From Sphingobacteriaceae bacterium DW12 (GTDB lineage Bacteria; Bacteroidota; Bacteroidia; Sphingobacteriales; Sphingobacteriaceae): a DNA stretch of 64,000 nt. The stretch covers positions 202,789-266,788 of the forward strand of contig JROE01000013.1 of NCBI GenBank assembly GCA_000783305.1, given 5' to 3'. Below, piece by piece: positions 17,681 to 25,600 of this stretch. Within the stretch, counting starts at the first letter, position 1. Each line of letters begins with the position of its first letter. The translations under genes and the position numbers were made by a program. A model generated the notes under the pieces. That model was given only the letters and a program-made list of their open reading frames with translations, was not told the origin of the DNA and did not search any database.

Positions 17681-18322
17681 ATGGAAAATAACTATCAACT
17701 ATCACGTATACATAACTACATCAATGGATTGATGAGCCGGGAAGAGATGTTTGACCTAGAAAGGGAAGCACTCGAAGACCCTTTTTTACTGGATGCAATT
17801 GATGGTTATAGATTGCAACAGGGCGTAGATGCCCGATCGTTAAGTCTGTTGCAAAGACGGTTAGAAAGAAGAGTTGAACAACAAGCTTCCGAAAAAAGCA
17901 GACGCTACTTTAGTTGGCAGCGGTTGACCATAGGGATGGCGGCAGGAGTAATGTTTCTCACTGTTTGTACACTAATCTTGATTCGGTATATACCCAAAAA
18001 AGGCGAGACCAATGTGACCGAAGTCGAGTTGATGGATGATAAGCTAATGAACATATCCGTGGTTGCCGATCAGGCTTTTGATGGTCAACCTGTGGATGGG
18101 TGGGCTGCGTTTGAAGAATATCTCGAACACAATTACTCCGGTCTGAATAACAAAAAAGAAATACAGGTCAGTTTTGATATAGACGCCTCGGGCAAGCCCT
18201 ATCATGTAGCTCCTTCCGCGGAAGCCGACCAGCATATTTTTCAGGAAATCATTATTTTATTGGAGCGCGGCCCTCAATGGAAGGGAAAAAGGGCAGAGGT
18301 GAAAATTATTTTTCCAGAATAA
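17681..18322 (+). CDS. single-pass membrane protein cotranscribed with the sigma factor (putative anti-sigma)
   Basis: A 213-residue protein starting at ATG 17681, one base after the sigma-factor stop. The N-terminal 85 residues are cytoplasmic and contain MSREEMFDLEREALEDPFLLDAI, a motif common at the start of Bacteroidota anti-sigma-like and TonB-like proteins. One transmembrane span follows (about residues 90-110, TIGMAAGVMFLTVCTLILI), then a periplasmic part whose last 60 residues (QVSFDIDASGKPY, then GPQWKGKRAEVKIIF) resemble a TonB C-terminal domain. The role as a regulator of the adjacent sigma factor is inferred from position and topology. A TonB-like energy transducer is the alternative, but the periplasmic linker is short. 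Confidence 0.65.
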   Translation: MENNYQLSRIHNYINGLMSREEMFDLEREALEDPFLLDAIDGYRLQQGVDARSLSLLQRRLERRVEQQASEKSRRYFSWQRLTIGMAAGVMFLTVCTLILIRYIPKKGETNVTEVELMDDKLMNISVVADQAFDGQPVDGWAAFEEYLEHNYSGLNNKKEIQVSFDIDASGKPYHVAPSAEADQHIFQEIIILLERGPQWKGKRAEVKIIFPE

Positions 18323-18328
18323 ACGCAT

Positions 18329-18366
18329 ATAAGGAATAGAAGTCTTCCGAACACCCTATTCCTTAT
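18329..18366. terminator. bidirectional terminator between convergent genes
   Basis: ATAAGGAATAG (18329-18339) and CTATTCCTTAT (18356-18366) form an 11-bp stem between the sigma/membrane-protein pair on plus and the nitroreductase on minus. The tracts are weak. Confidence 0.6.
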
Positions 18367-18378
18367 ACATATGTCATT

Positions 18379-18942
18379 TTATTCTTCCCAGCGGATCTTA
18401 TCTGCAATAGGTGTGCGAACAGGCTCCCGTATTTCTGACTGGTGATGTCCTAGATAAAATAGACCAATACACTTCTGATTCTCCTCAAGATTTAAGAAAC
18501 CGCCAAGGTGATTAATTAAACCCGGTGATGCCCAGTAGCCTCCAAGTCCTAGTGAATGAGCCGCTAGCCACATATTTTCGATAGCACATGAAGTTGCTGC
18601 AAGCTCTTCCCATTCAGGAAGGTCCCCAGTATAGTTTACAATCAAAGCAATTGCTACATTTGACAATGTCGCTTTTTCTCCCATAGAAAGCTCTGTTTTT
18701 TCTAGATATTTTTCAGCTGGTGTCACTGTCTTATAGATACGTGATAGTTCGGCGCCAAGGCGTTGCAAGCCTTCTTGACGATATATCACAAATCGCCACG
18801 GCTGTGTTCTCTTGTGTGTAGGAGCTGCATTTGCTGCTTCTAAGATGGTCAGGATGTCCTCTTTACTAACCTCTTCTTGGGTAAAGCTTGCTTGGAAGAC
18901 CGCTCGACGGGTCTGTATTGCTTTAATAACTTCGTTTGCCAT
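18379..18942 (-). CDS. nitroreductase family protein (small, YdjA-like)
   Basis: A 187-residue FMN-dependent oxidoreductase. The family start is visible (VIKAIQTRRAVF), then the flavin-site motif AANAAPTHKRTQPWRFVIY (about 36-54) and the C-terminal GLGGYWASPGLI. The HKRTQPWRF form and compact size match YdjA-like members, which use NAD(P)H to reduce nitro or enone compounds; the true substrate is unknown. The ATG at 18942 is the natural start. A TAnnTTTG box lies about 70 bp upstream at 19013-19020. It follows pepT on the same strand with its own promoter. Confidence 0.9.
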   Translation of the reverse strand: MANEVIKAIQTRRAVFQASFTQEEVSKEDILTILEAANAAPTHKRTQPWRFVIYRQEGLQRLGAELSRIYKTVTPAEKYLEKTELSMGEKATLSNVAIALIVNYTGDLPEWEELAATSCAIENMWLAAHSLGLGGYWASPGLINHLGGFLNLEENQKCIGLFYLGHHQSEIREPVRTPIADKIRWEE

Positions 18943-19012
18943 TTTTATGAATAAAAGTGAAAATTAAAAAATCGTTATTGCCTTTGTGGCATATGTTCCT
19001 TAGGAGTGCGTG

Positions 19013-19020
19013 CAAATGTA
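19013..19020 (-). promoter_or_regulatory. TAnnTTTG box for the nitroreductase
   Basis: On the minus strand the bases read TACATTTG, an exact match to the Bacteroidota -7 box. It lies between pepT and the nitroreductase, predicting a leader of about 64 nt. Confidence 0.5.
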
Positions 19021-19064
19021 CTAAAGTTAAAAGACCAATCGCCATACTCATCTTCTTATTAGAA

Positions 19065-20327
19065 TCAAGCTCGTTCTTCCCAAAGGGTCGCAACATGTAG
19101 AATCGTTAAAACTGCCTTCTGCATATCCTGCACCGAAACCCATTCCTGCTTACCATGAAAAGCGTGGCCCCCAGCAAAAATATTGGGACATGGTAAGCCC
19201 ATGAATGATAGACGAGAGCCGTCTGTTCCGCCACGGATGCTTCTTCGTTCAGGAGCCATGCCCGCGCGTTGGATAGCTTCCATACCTATTTCCATGATAT
19301 GAGGATATTGGTCTAACACCTCTTTCATATTGCGATACTGTTCTTTTACAGTCAAAGTATAGCTACAGTTGGGGTGTTGATCTACGATTGTCTTCGCAAT
19401 GCTCTCCAATTCGGCGGCATGTTGCTGCAGTTTAGCTGTCATGTGGTCACGGATGATAAAATGTATTTCCGCTTGCTCTACCGTTCCGGAAATAGAAGTT
19501 GGATGTATAAATCCCTCTTTCTTGCTGGTGCTTTCTGGAGATAAACGGTCTTTGGGAAGCGCCTCTACAATTGCTGCTGCTATTTTAACGGCGCTTTGCA
19601 TTTTACCTTTTGCAAATCCAGGATGTACCGATACGCCTTGTATATGGAGTACCGCTCCGTCAGCAGAAAAAGTCTCATCCTCTATCGTCCCCGCTTTCTC
19701 GCCATCCATTGTATAGGCAAATTCAGCACCAAGTCTTTTGAGATCAGCCTTGTCTACCCCTCTACCGATTTCTTCATCAGGTGTGAATAAAATCTTAATA
19801 TCTCCATGTTTAATTTCTGGATGATTCATCAATATACGTGCTGCATCCATAATTTCAGCAATCCCTGCTTTGTCATCAGCTCCTAGTAATGTGGCACCAC
19901 TGGCAGTAATGACATCGTGTCCAATCTGATTGGCCAGATCTGGATGTTGAGTATATCGAATCACAATAGATGGGTCGTCAGGTAAGATTAAGTCCTGACC
20001 TTGATAGTTGTGATGTACCAAGGGCTTTACATCCTTTCCGGAAGAGTCGGGTGAAGTGTCCATATGCGAGCAGAAACAAACCACAGGTACTTTTTTTTCG
20101 GTATTAGACGGAATCGTAGCATATACATAACCGTTGTCATCTATAGCCGCGTCCGTCACGCCCAATGCCAACAATTCTGCAACGAGAAGATTGCCTAAGT
20201 TTTTCTGCTTTTCTGTAGAAGGACAAGTTGGAGATGCTGCGTCAGATTGAGTGTCGATTTGTACATAACGCTGAAATCGCTCTGATACCGAAAAATCGGT
20301 AATGCCATTGATATCAAATTTACTCAT
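19065..20327 (-). CDS. pepT: peptidase T (tripeptide aminopeptidase)
   Basis: A 420-residue cytoplasmic zinc aminopeptidase of family M20B that removes the N-terminal residue of tripeptides. All metal-site motifs are present: HMDTSPD (His88, Asp90), GADDKAG (149-155), PDEEIGRG with catalytic Glu185 and ligand Glu186, the Asp in YTMDGE, and the late His in GGHAFHGKQEW. The dimerisation domain has HPGFAKGKM, and IRGGTDGSRLSFMGLPCPN is the usual PepT signature. Length matches the family (about 410). A TAnnTTTG box sits 30 bp before the start, so it appears to be monocistronic. Confidence 0.96.
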   Translation of the reverse strand: MSKFDINGITDFSVSERFQRYVQIDTQSDAASPTCPSTEKQKNLGNLLVAELLALGVTDAAIDDNGYVYATIPSNTEKKVPVVCFCSHMDTSPDSSGKDVKPLVHHNYQGQDLILPDDPSIVIRYTQHPDLANQIGHDVITASGATLLGADDKAGIAEIMDAARILMNHPEIKHGDIKILFTPDEEIGRGVDKADLKRLGAEFAYTMDGEKAGTIEDETFSADGAVLHIQGVSVHPGFAKGKMQSAVKIAAAIVEALPKDRLSPESTSKKEGFIHPTSISGTVEQAEIHFIIRDHMTAKLQQHAAELESIAKTIVDQHPNCSYTLTVKEQYRNMKEVLDQYPHIMEIGMEAIQRAGMAPERRSIRGGTDGSRLSFMGLPCPNIFAGGHAFHGKQEWVSVQDMQKAVLTILHVATLWEERA

Positions 20328-20356
20328 ATTGATTTTTACTGATAAGATGATTCCGA

Positions 20357-20364
20357 CAAAATTA
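20357..20364 (-). promoter_or_regulatory. TAnnTTTG box for pepT
   Basis: The minus strand reads TAATTTTG, ending 30 bases before the pepT ATG and predicting a leader of about 23 nt. The rest of the 20365-20597 spacer shows no gene or strong hairpin. Confidence 0.5.
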
Positions 20365-20597
20365 CGAAACTATCAAGGTATTGACGAATTTAAACCAGGT
20401 TTCAACGCTTTTTAATGGATATTCATTTTTGCGTTCGTTATCCCGGCTTAGTCCCTTGTTTAGGGGGACTTACTGTTGTATTTGGCTATGCTATCCAATT
20501 GTTTTATCCTTTCGGTATAAGGCCTCTTAGTGGATATTGTAATAAGTTTATTTGGTAATCGCCTTATTTTAAGTTACTTTTATGTAAAACTTGAATT

Positions 20598-21011
20598 TTG
20601 AATACCAAAGCACTACCTTTTTATCAGACAGCATTTGTATTACTGGTCATTGTCCAGGTGTTCTTGATTTTTAGTGCAAATGAAATCTGTGTCCATATCG
20701 GACTCATCGTCCAGCTATCTTATTTGCTCGTCCCCTTGATATCCATATTGCTGAAAAGACGGATGTGGTTAGGGCAACTAATATTTAAGATATACCTTAT
20801 CGTTTGCGGATTATTTATGATTTTGAGTGGCAGTTATCTTCTGGCTACCCATATTGGAATTACGGACTATTTTATGCTGGGATTAGCTATCAAAGGATTG
20901 CTCATGGGATTAGGGGTATTGGTCATTTTTAAATATCGAGAACTCACCATTCTCTACACTCACTATTTTCAAAAAATCTCTAAAAGCCGACTTACTGGGT
21001 CTAATCCATAG
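20598..21011 (+). CDS. small multi-pass membrane protein of unknown function
   Basis: A 137-residue hydrophobic protein with about four transmembrane spans (residues about 8-28, 30-50, 57-80, 90-112) and a basic C-terminus (YFQKISKSRLTGSNP). I do not recognise a family. The only start that includes the first span is TTG at 20598, since a stop lies in frame at 20592 and the first in-frame ATG would lose two spans. It stands alone between pepT and a convergent DUF4197 gene. The hydrophobic pattern is regular enough to look like a real gene, but confidence is moderate because of the non-ATG start. Confidence 0.55.
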   Translation: MNTKALPFYQTAFVLLVIVQVFLIFSANEICVHIGLIVQLSYLLVPLISILLKRRMWLGQLIFKIYLIVCGLFMILSGSYLLATHIGITDYFMLGLAIKGLLMGLGVLVIFKYRELTILYTHYFQKISKSRLTGSNP

Positions 21012-21191
21012 CCACATGGAACATGGTTCAGTATCTCTAGGTGAGTCACTACCTATACATATATTAAACATAGTGGTTGTAAAGTGAATTTGCGAGCGCA
21101 GCTAATATAGTTACGCTCGGAATGACCACGATATAGTTATGATCCTTCGGTCAACTTGTTGAGGGAGGAGCATGTACAATGCTTTTTGCCC

Positions 21192-21956
21192 TTAGTTTTG
21201 CTTATCCGCCCACCCAAATACCTTTTGCAGTAAAGGTGTTGTTCTAGAACCGCCCAGATTATTGCGAATCTTTAGCTCCTGTTCAGCGACCTTCACAAAT
21301 AAACCGTCGATTGCTTTTTGTGTGACGTATGCGTTTAAGTCTGTATTCACCTTGGAGAAAGCCAATGGGAGCGAGTTATAAGTAGAGGTCAATTGTGTCC
21401 AATAGGTACTCACATTATTCTTACCAAGTGCACCTTCAACAATAGGACTGAATTTTGATGTCAAATCCGGTGTTGTTGTAGTCTTGAAAAATGTAGTAGC
21501 AGCATCTTGCTGGCCACTCAATAAAATATTATAAGCATCCGTAATGGTCATTTTTGAAAGTGAATTGGCGAATACAGGAGCGGCCTCCTTAACTGCGGTC
21601 TCCGCTGCCCCATTCAAGCTAGCGATAAATTGGTCGCATATTTTTCCCATTCCTACGCTGCGCAAAGTTTTTTCTATCTTCTGCGCTTCTGGTGGCATTA
21701 ATATTTTTACTGCGGCATCTCCAAGAAAGCCGTTTTTGGTTGACAGACTGTTGATACTTGATGTCAGGCCTTCGCTCAGCGCTTGTTTCAAGCCCGAGTT
21801 TAGCTCTGTGTTACTCAAGTTATTTGATGTCGCCGTTGTATTGTGTTGTTTACTAGATGGTTTGAGTATTTTTTTTAAAATCTGTCCTTGAGATTCGAGA
21901 CCGGTACCCATGATACCCGTTAGTAAAATTAAGCCTAAGCATGTGTTCCTGTTCAT
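21192..21956 (-). CDS. DUF4197 domain-containing exported protein
   Basis: A 254-residue protein with a signal-like N-terminus (MNRNTCLGLILLTGIMGTG), a low-complexity Ser/Thr/Asn linker, then a helical DUF4197 region from about residue 50 (LKQALSEGLTSSINSLS, then AAVKILMPPEAQKIEKTLR, FFKTTTTPDLTSKFSPIV and AYVTQKAIDGLFVKVAEQE). I start at 21956 rather than the longer in-frame ATG at 22091, which adds a basic, hydrophobic stretch unlike the family. DUF4197 proteins are probably periplasmic; no biochemical role is established. It is flanked by convergent and tandem genes without an evident operon. Confidence 0.8.
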   Translation of the reverse strand: MNRNTCLGLILLTGIMGTGLESQGQILKKILKPSSKQHNTTATSNNLSNTELNSGLKQALSEGLTSSINSLSTKNGFLGDAAVKILMPPEAQKIEKTLRSVGMGKICDQFIASLNGAAETAVKEAAPVFANSLSKMTITDAYNILLSGQQDAATTFFKTTTTPDLTSKFSPIVEGALGKNNVSTYWTQLTSTYNSLPLAFSKVNTDLNAYVTQKAIDGLFVKVAEQELKIRNNLGGSRTTPLLQKVFGWADKQN

Positions 21957-22153
21957 AAACGCAATAGAAATATGGAGTAAAGATAATACTCTGATTAGGA
22001 ATAATCGGAAAAGTTTAATTAACCAATAAAATTTATCTATCAATTTGTTCATATCTCTTTTTGGGGCACTTATAAACGAGCTATACAACATGTTTCAATA
22101 TAAGCAGACTCTTATTTTTTTCGAAAAGCACCAGTGGGGCAGTAGCTACCATT

Positions 22154-22193
22154 AAAAAACCCCGTGTGCCAATTCGGCGCACAGAGTTAGGGT
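22154..22193 (-). terminator. Rho-independent terminator after the GDPD/EEP operon
   Basis: Read on minus, GTGCGCC-GAATT-GGCACAC, extended by CCC/GGG, is followed by TTTTTT. It lies 20 nt after the EEP-family stop. Confidence 0.8.
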
Positions 22194-22213
22194 TACTTAT
22201 TTTTTAAACAAAA

Positions 22214-23050
22214 CTATAAAACCAGGTCAACCACCACAGGAAAGTGGTCTGATGGATATTTACCTGCATATGTATCTGTCAAGATACCGTATTTTTTCAC
22301 CTTGAATTGAGGAGTAACGAAAATATGATCTATCCTTCCTGACGCCGCTACATTTTTCCCAAATCCGTTGAACGTCGAACTGGGAGCATATTTAAAATCA
22401 ATTTTTGTATAACAGTCCGCTACTACTTTGCTATTGGCCAATGTAAAATATGCTTCATCAGTTTCCGAAACATTGAAGTCCCCTGTAATCACGAGAGGTA
22501 GATTGCCCGCAAATTCCTTCGCTTTGGCCATCATTAACTTTGCACTTTCCTTGCGAGCCACTACACCTACATGGTCAAAGTGGGTATTCATCATGATAAA
22601 TTGTTTTTTTGTTTTCTTGTCTTTAAATATTCCCCAAGTACAAATACGGGGCAGTGCTGCGTCCCAACCCTTATTAGGAGACGAAATATCGGTTGCCGAT
22701 AGCCAGAATGTGCCACTCTTGGATACTTCAAAGCGCGCTGTGTTATAAAAAATAGCCGAGTATTCCCCCTTTTCTGCGCCATCATCTCGACCCACCCCTA
22801 TATATTTATAGCCTGGAAGTCTATTCTCCATATCGACTAGTTGATCTTTAAATCCTTCCTGTGTTCCAAAAATCTCAAACTGATGATACTTGATAAGATT
22901 GGTCACAGCATCTTTCCGTTCGTCCCACATGTTACCTACATCATGGGTGTTCTTCTGTCGGATATTATAAGTCGCTATTTTAAATTGTTGAGCCTCTGCT
23001 ATTGTCATGACGACCAATAGCATCAAAGCCACTATCCATGTTCTTCTCAT
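22214..23050 (-). CDS. secreted endonuclease/exonuclease/phosphatase family hydrolase
   Basis: A 278-residue EEP-fold enzyme with a signal peptide (MRRTWIVALMLLVVMTIAEAQ), so it acts outside the cytoplasm. Metal and catalytic motifs are present: ATYNIRQKN, the Glu in GTQEGFKDQ, the GDFN core in VITGDFNVSETDEAY, RIDHIF and the final SDHFPVVVDL. This group hydrolyses phosphodiesters or phosphomonoesters of lipids, sugars or nucleic acids; the substrate is not readable. It begins 4 bp after the GDPD gene, so the two are one operon and probably act on the same class of phosphodiester. Confidence 0.88.
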   Translation of the reverse strand: MRRTWIVALMLLVVMTIAEAQQFKIATYNIRQKNTHDVGNMWDERKDAVTNLIKYHQFEIFGTQEGFKDQLVDMENRLPGYKYIGVGRDDGAEKGEYSAIFYNTARFEVSKSGTFWLSATDISSPNKGWDAALPRICTWGIFKDKKTKKQFIMMNTHFDHVGVVARKESAKLMMAKAKEFAGNLPLVITGDFNVSETDEAYFTLANSKVVADCYTKIDFKYAPSSTFNGFGKNVAASGRIDHIFVTPQFKVKKYGILTDTYAGKYPSDHFPVVVDLVL

Positions 23051-23054
23051 TCTT

Positions 23055-23825
23055 TTATTTTTTTACTTTCAATAGTTCAGCTAAGAGCTCCGGATTATCA
23101 GTAGTAATATAATCTACCTTTTGATCCAGCAAATTTTTCATTTCAGCTTCTTCATTCACCGTCCATGCATTTACTTTAAGTTTCAGCTTTTGCAATTCGG
23201 CAATCCAAGTTGGATTCTTTTTGTATACGGAGAAATGATAATCTGCTCCAGCCATCTTATCCGCTTTTAATTCTTGCGGAGACTTGTTACCTGTTAGGTA
23301 GTGGACTTTAGCTTTTGGATTTAGTTCAACGATTTTTTTACATGCATCATAGTCGAAGGCAATGTATTCAATCATTTTTTCACCTTTTAGTTTTTTGACA
23401 AGTTCTACTGATTTTTGAGCCGCTAGTAGCGTGCGTTCCAAACCCAATCTATTCGTTTTCAATTCGTAGATCAATTTAGTTTTCTTTTGCTTGAGACCCT
23501 CCTTTAAAAAGTCCTCTGCGGTAGGTATCGATTCCCCATTTGGATGTTTTTTTGCTAAAAGCTCCTGATAGGTTGCCGTTGCAATGTCGATGCCATAGAA
23601 ATCATTGTCATGGTTGACCACCAATATGTCGTCTTTGGTGAGGTGTATGTCGAATTCAGAACCAAATACCCCTTCGCTAATTGCAGCATTTAAAGAAGCA
23701 ATGCTATTTTGAGGTAGTTCGGTATTCTTCCACGCACCTCTGTGGGCAATAATAGGGTTTTTCTGAGCTGAGGCAGTTGAAAGGCTCGCTCCTAAGATAA
23801 GTATGCCTAAAACGAAATGTTTCAT
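23055..23825 (-). CDS. glycerophosphodiester phosphodiesterase family protein, secreted
   Basis: A 256-residue GDPD-fold enzyme that cleaves glycerophosphodiesters to glycerol 3-phosphate and an alcohol. The start MKHFVLGILILG gives a signal peptide ending STASAQ; the upstream in-frame ATG at 23849 adds eight non-signal residues. Catalytic motifs are IAHRGAWKNTELPQNS, the metal pair in GSEFDIHLTKD and VVNHD. C-terminal motifs VNAWTVNEE and DYITTDNPELL are family-typical. The secreted EEP hydrolase gene follows after 4 bp. The pair probably salvages phosphate or head groups from phospholipid debris. Confidence 0.9.
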   Translation of the reverse strand: MKHFVLGILILGASLSTASAQKNPIIAHRGAWKNTELPQNSIASLNAAISEGVFGSEFDIHLTKDDILVVNHDNDFYGIDIATATYQELLAKKHPNGESIPTAEDFLKEGLKQKKTKLIYELKTNRLGLERTLLAAQKSVELVKKLKGEKMIEYIAFDYDACKKIVELNPKAKVHYLTGNKSPQELKADKMAGADYHFSVYKKNPTWIAELQKLKLKVNAWTVNEEAEMKNLLDQKVDYITTDNPELLAELLKVKK

Positions 23826-24025
23826 ATGTATAATTGTTTCTTGACCCATCAGTCGACGGATCGGTTTAATAATTAATGTAGGTGTTATATTGTATTATTG
23901 AGCTCGCTGCACTCGGTTGATTTTCAGTTGTCATCTGGCTGAACTTATCATACTATTCATGTCTGTGTTTGTACGGTCTGTTTCATATGGATATCTCTTA
24001 TGCGAGTAATTTGCTATTGAGTAGA

Positions 24026-24892
24026 TTATAAAACAAGGATAGCGTTAGCTACTGGACGTTCTCCCTCATGATCAAATAACTTGTTGTCTGTAGGATAGTT
24101 AACAATCCCATTTTCATTTTGTCCTTTTATAAAAAGAGTCGAAGATCCACCTCCGTCCAGATTCAAGGCATCCTTACCCTTTAGCCATTTCAGTACATGG
24201 GTTAGCTCTGGCAATGACATGCCATAAGCTTGTGCATTACGCCCATCAACAGTCATGAGGATCAGCTTTTTGTCAATGGTTAGTGCTACAGCCGTTCGGG
24301 GGTGTCGATTATTGTTGAATGCATTGCTATCCAATGAAATACGCTCCTTCTCAGACAATAGGAGAGGACCGCAAGTCATCACATTGGGGAATTTCAATTT
24401 TTGATCCCACAGGGTATCTCGCGCATCACCCTTTATGATTCTGATGTGTTTTTTATCAAATACAAGTGCGCCATCGCTTCTGAAGCTCCTTTTTTTTGGT
24501 TTGCCTTCTGTAAGGACAGTCGTATTGATCAATCTACCCTCCACTTTAAGCAATGTGGTCCCCCCTCCAGTTTTGGTGTTGAAAAATGCACCATTAATAG
24601 CGGCGATAGCATGGGCTTCATTTGCAAATGCTGTCGTATTCTTGAACCCTTCCGAGATTCCCACTAATTTGATAGGATGTTTAACCTTTGTAAGGTCGAT
24701 TTCGATAAAGTTGATTTCTTGGTGGCCGTCAAAAAGATTTTCAAAATGAGCCTGTTTCCAAACGACTCCCTCTTTCAGTGACTTCTCATTCCATACTTTC
24801 GAAACAAACTGCGCAGAGTCACCCTCTTGCGCCAAGGTAAGCGAACAGACGGAAAAGCAAAAAAAGAGAGCGGCAAGGGCTTGATGATTCAT
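24026..24892 (-). CDS. phosphodiester glycosidase family protein (NAGPA-like), secreted
   Basis: A 288-residue exported protein with a signal peptide ending LTLAQ and a DUF2233/NAGPA domain, named after the mammalian N-acetylglucosamine-1-phosphodiester alpha-N-acetylglucosaminidase. Visible motifs are AAINGAFFNTKTGGGTTLL, RSDGALVF, HPRTAVALT with TVDGRNAQAYGMSLPEL, and ALNLDGGGSSTLFI, the usual family signature. Members cleave phosphodiester-linked sugars. It stands alone, 200 bp from the GDPD/EEP operon on the same strand; three secreted phosphodiester enzymes in a row may share a nutrient role. Confidence 0.88.
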   Translation of the reverse strand: MNHQALAALFFCFSVCSLTLAQEGDSAQFVSKVWNEKSLKEGVVWKQAHFENLFDGHQEINFIEIDLTKVKHPIKLVGISEGFKNTTAFANEAHAIAAINGAFFNTKTGGGTTLLKVEGRLINTTVLTEGKPKKRSFRSDGALVFDKKHIRIIKGDARDTLWDQKLKFPNVMTCGPLLLSEKERISLDSNAFNNNRHPRTAVALTIDKKLILMTVDGRNAQAYGMSLPELTHVLKWLKGKDALNLDGGGSSTLFIKGQNENGIVNYPTDNKLFDHEGERPVANAILVL

Positions 24893-24952
24893 ACAGGTGA
24901 ATTTATGAACACTAATGTACCCTTTTTACTTAAAATAGATGTTAAGTAACTG

Positions 24953-25600
24953 TTATTTTACTCCTTGCCATTCAGCATAAAACTGATCTAGGTACTGTTG
25001 CATGAAGACATGTCTATCTGTTGCAATCCTTTTCGCAGTCTCTGTATTCATTTGATTTTTTAACAGCAGCAACTTTTCATAAAAGTGATTGATAGTTGGA
25101 GCGGTTGTGTTTTTATAGGATTCTTTATCCATATTTTCGATTACTGGAATATGGGGATTGTAGATTTCTCTATTTTTGTATCCACCATAGGTAAATGCCC
25201 GTGCAATACCTATGGCGCCAATCGCATCTAGGCGATCGGCATCTTGGACCACTTCCAATTCTTTGGAATGGAATGTACGCACGCCCAAGCTCGCCTTGAA
25301 TGACATGTTGAGAATAATGGCCTGTACATGCGTGACAATGGTTGGGTCTACCCCCTCCTGCGTTAAGAATTCGCCCGCAACACGAGGACCGATGGTCTCG
25401 TCCCCATTGTGGAATTTACTGTCTGCAATATCATGGAGCAGTGCGGTCAATTCACATACCAATACATCAGCCTCCTCCTCTTGTAGGATTAATTTTGTGT
25501 TGTTCCATACCCGTTGGATATGCCACCAGTCGTGACCAGATTCGGCATTTGCTAAGGTGTGTTGGACAAACGCGATTGTCCTATCAATAATATTATTCAT
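24953..25600 (-). CDS. HD domain-containing hydrolase
   Basis: A 215-residue cytoplasmic metal-dependent phosphohydrolase of the YedJ-like HD group. The HD motifs are visible: SGHDWWHIQRVWN (about 21-33), LLHDIADSKFHNGDE (about 54-68) and QDADRLDAIGAIGIARAF with the final Asp. The length is right for the family. Its start overlaps the end of the rRNA methyltransferase gene by 8 bp, implying translational coupling. Substrate unknown; nucleotides are the usual guess for this group. Confidence 0.88.
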   Translation of the reverse strand: MNNIIDRTIAFVQHTLANAESGHDWWHIQRVWNNTKLILQEEEADVLVCELTALLHDIADSKFHNGDETIGPRVAGEFLTQEGVDPTIVTHVQAIILNMSFKASLGVRTFHSKELEVVQDADRLDAIGAIGIARAFTYGGYKNREIYNPHIPVIENMDKESYKNTTAPTINHFYEKLLLLKNQMNTETAKRIATDRHVFMQQYLDQFYAEWQGVK

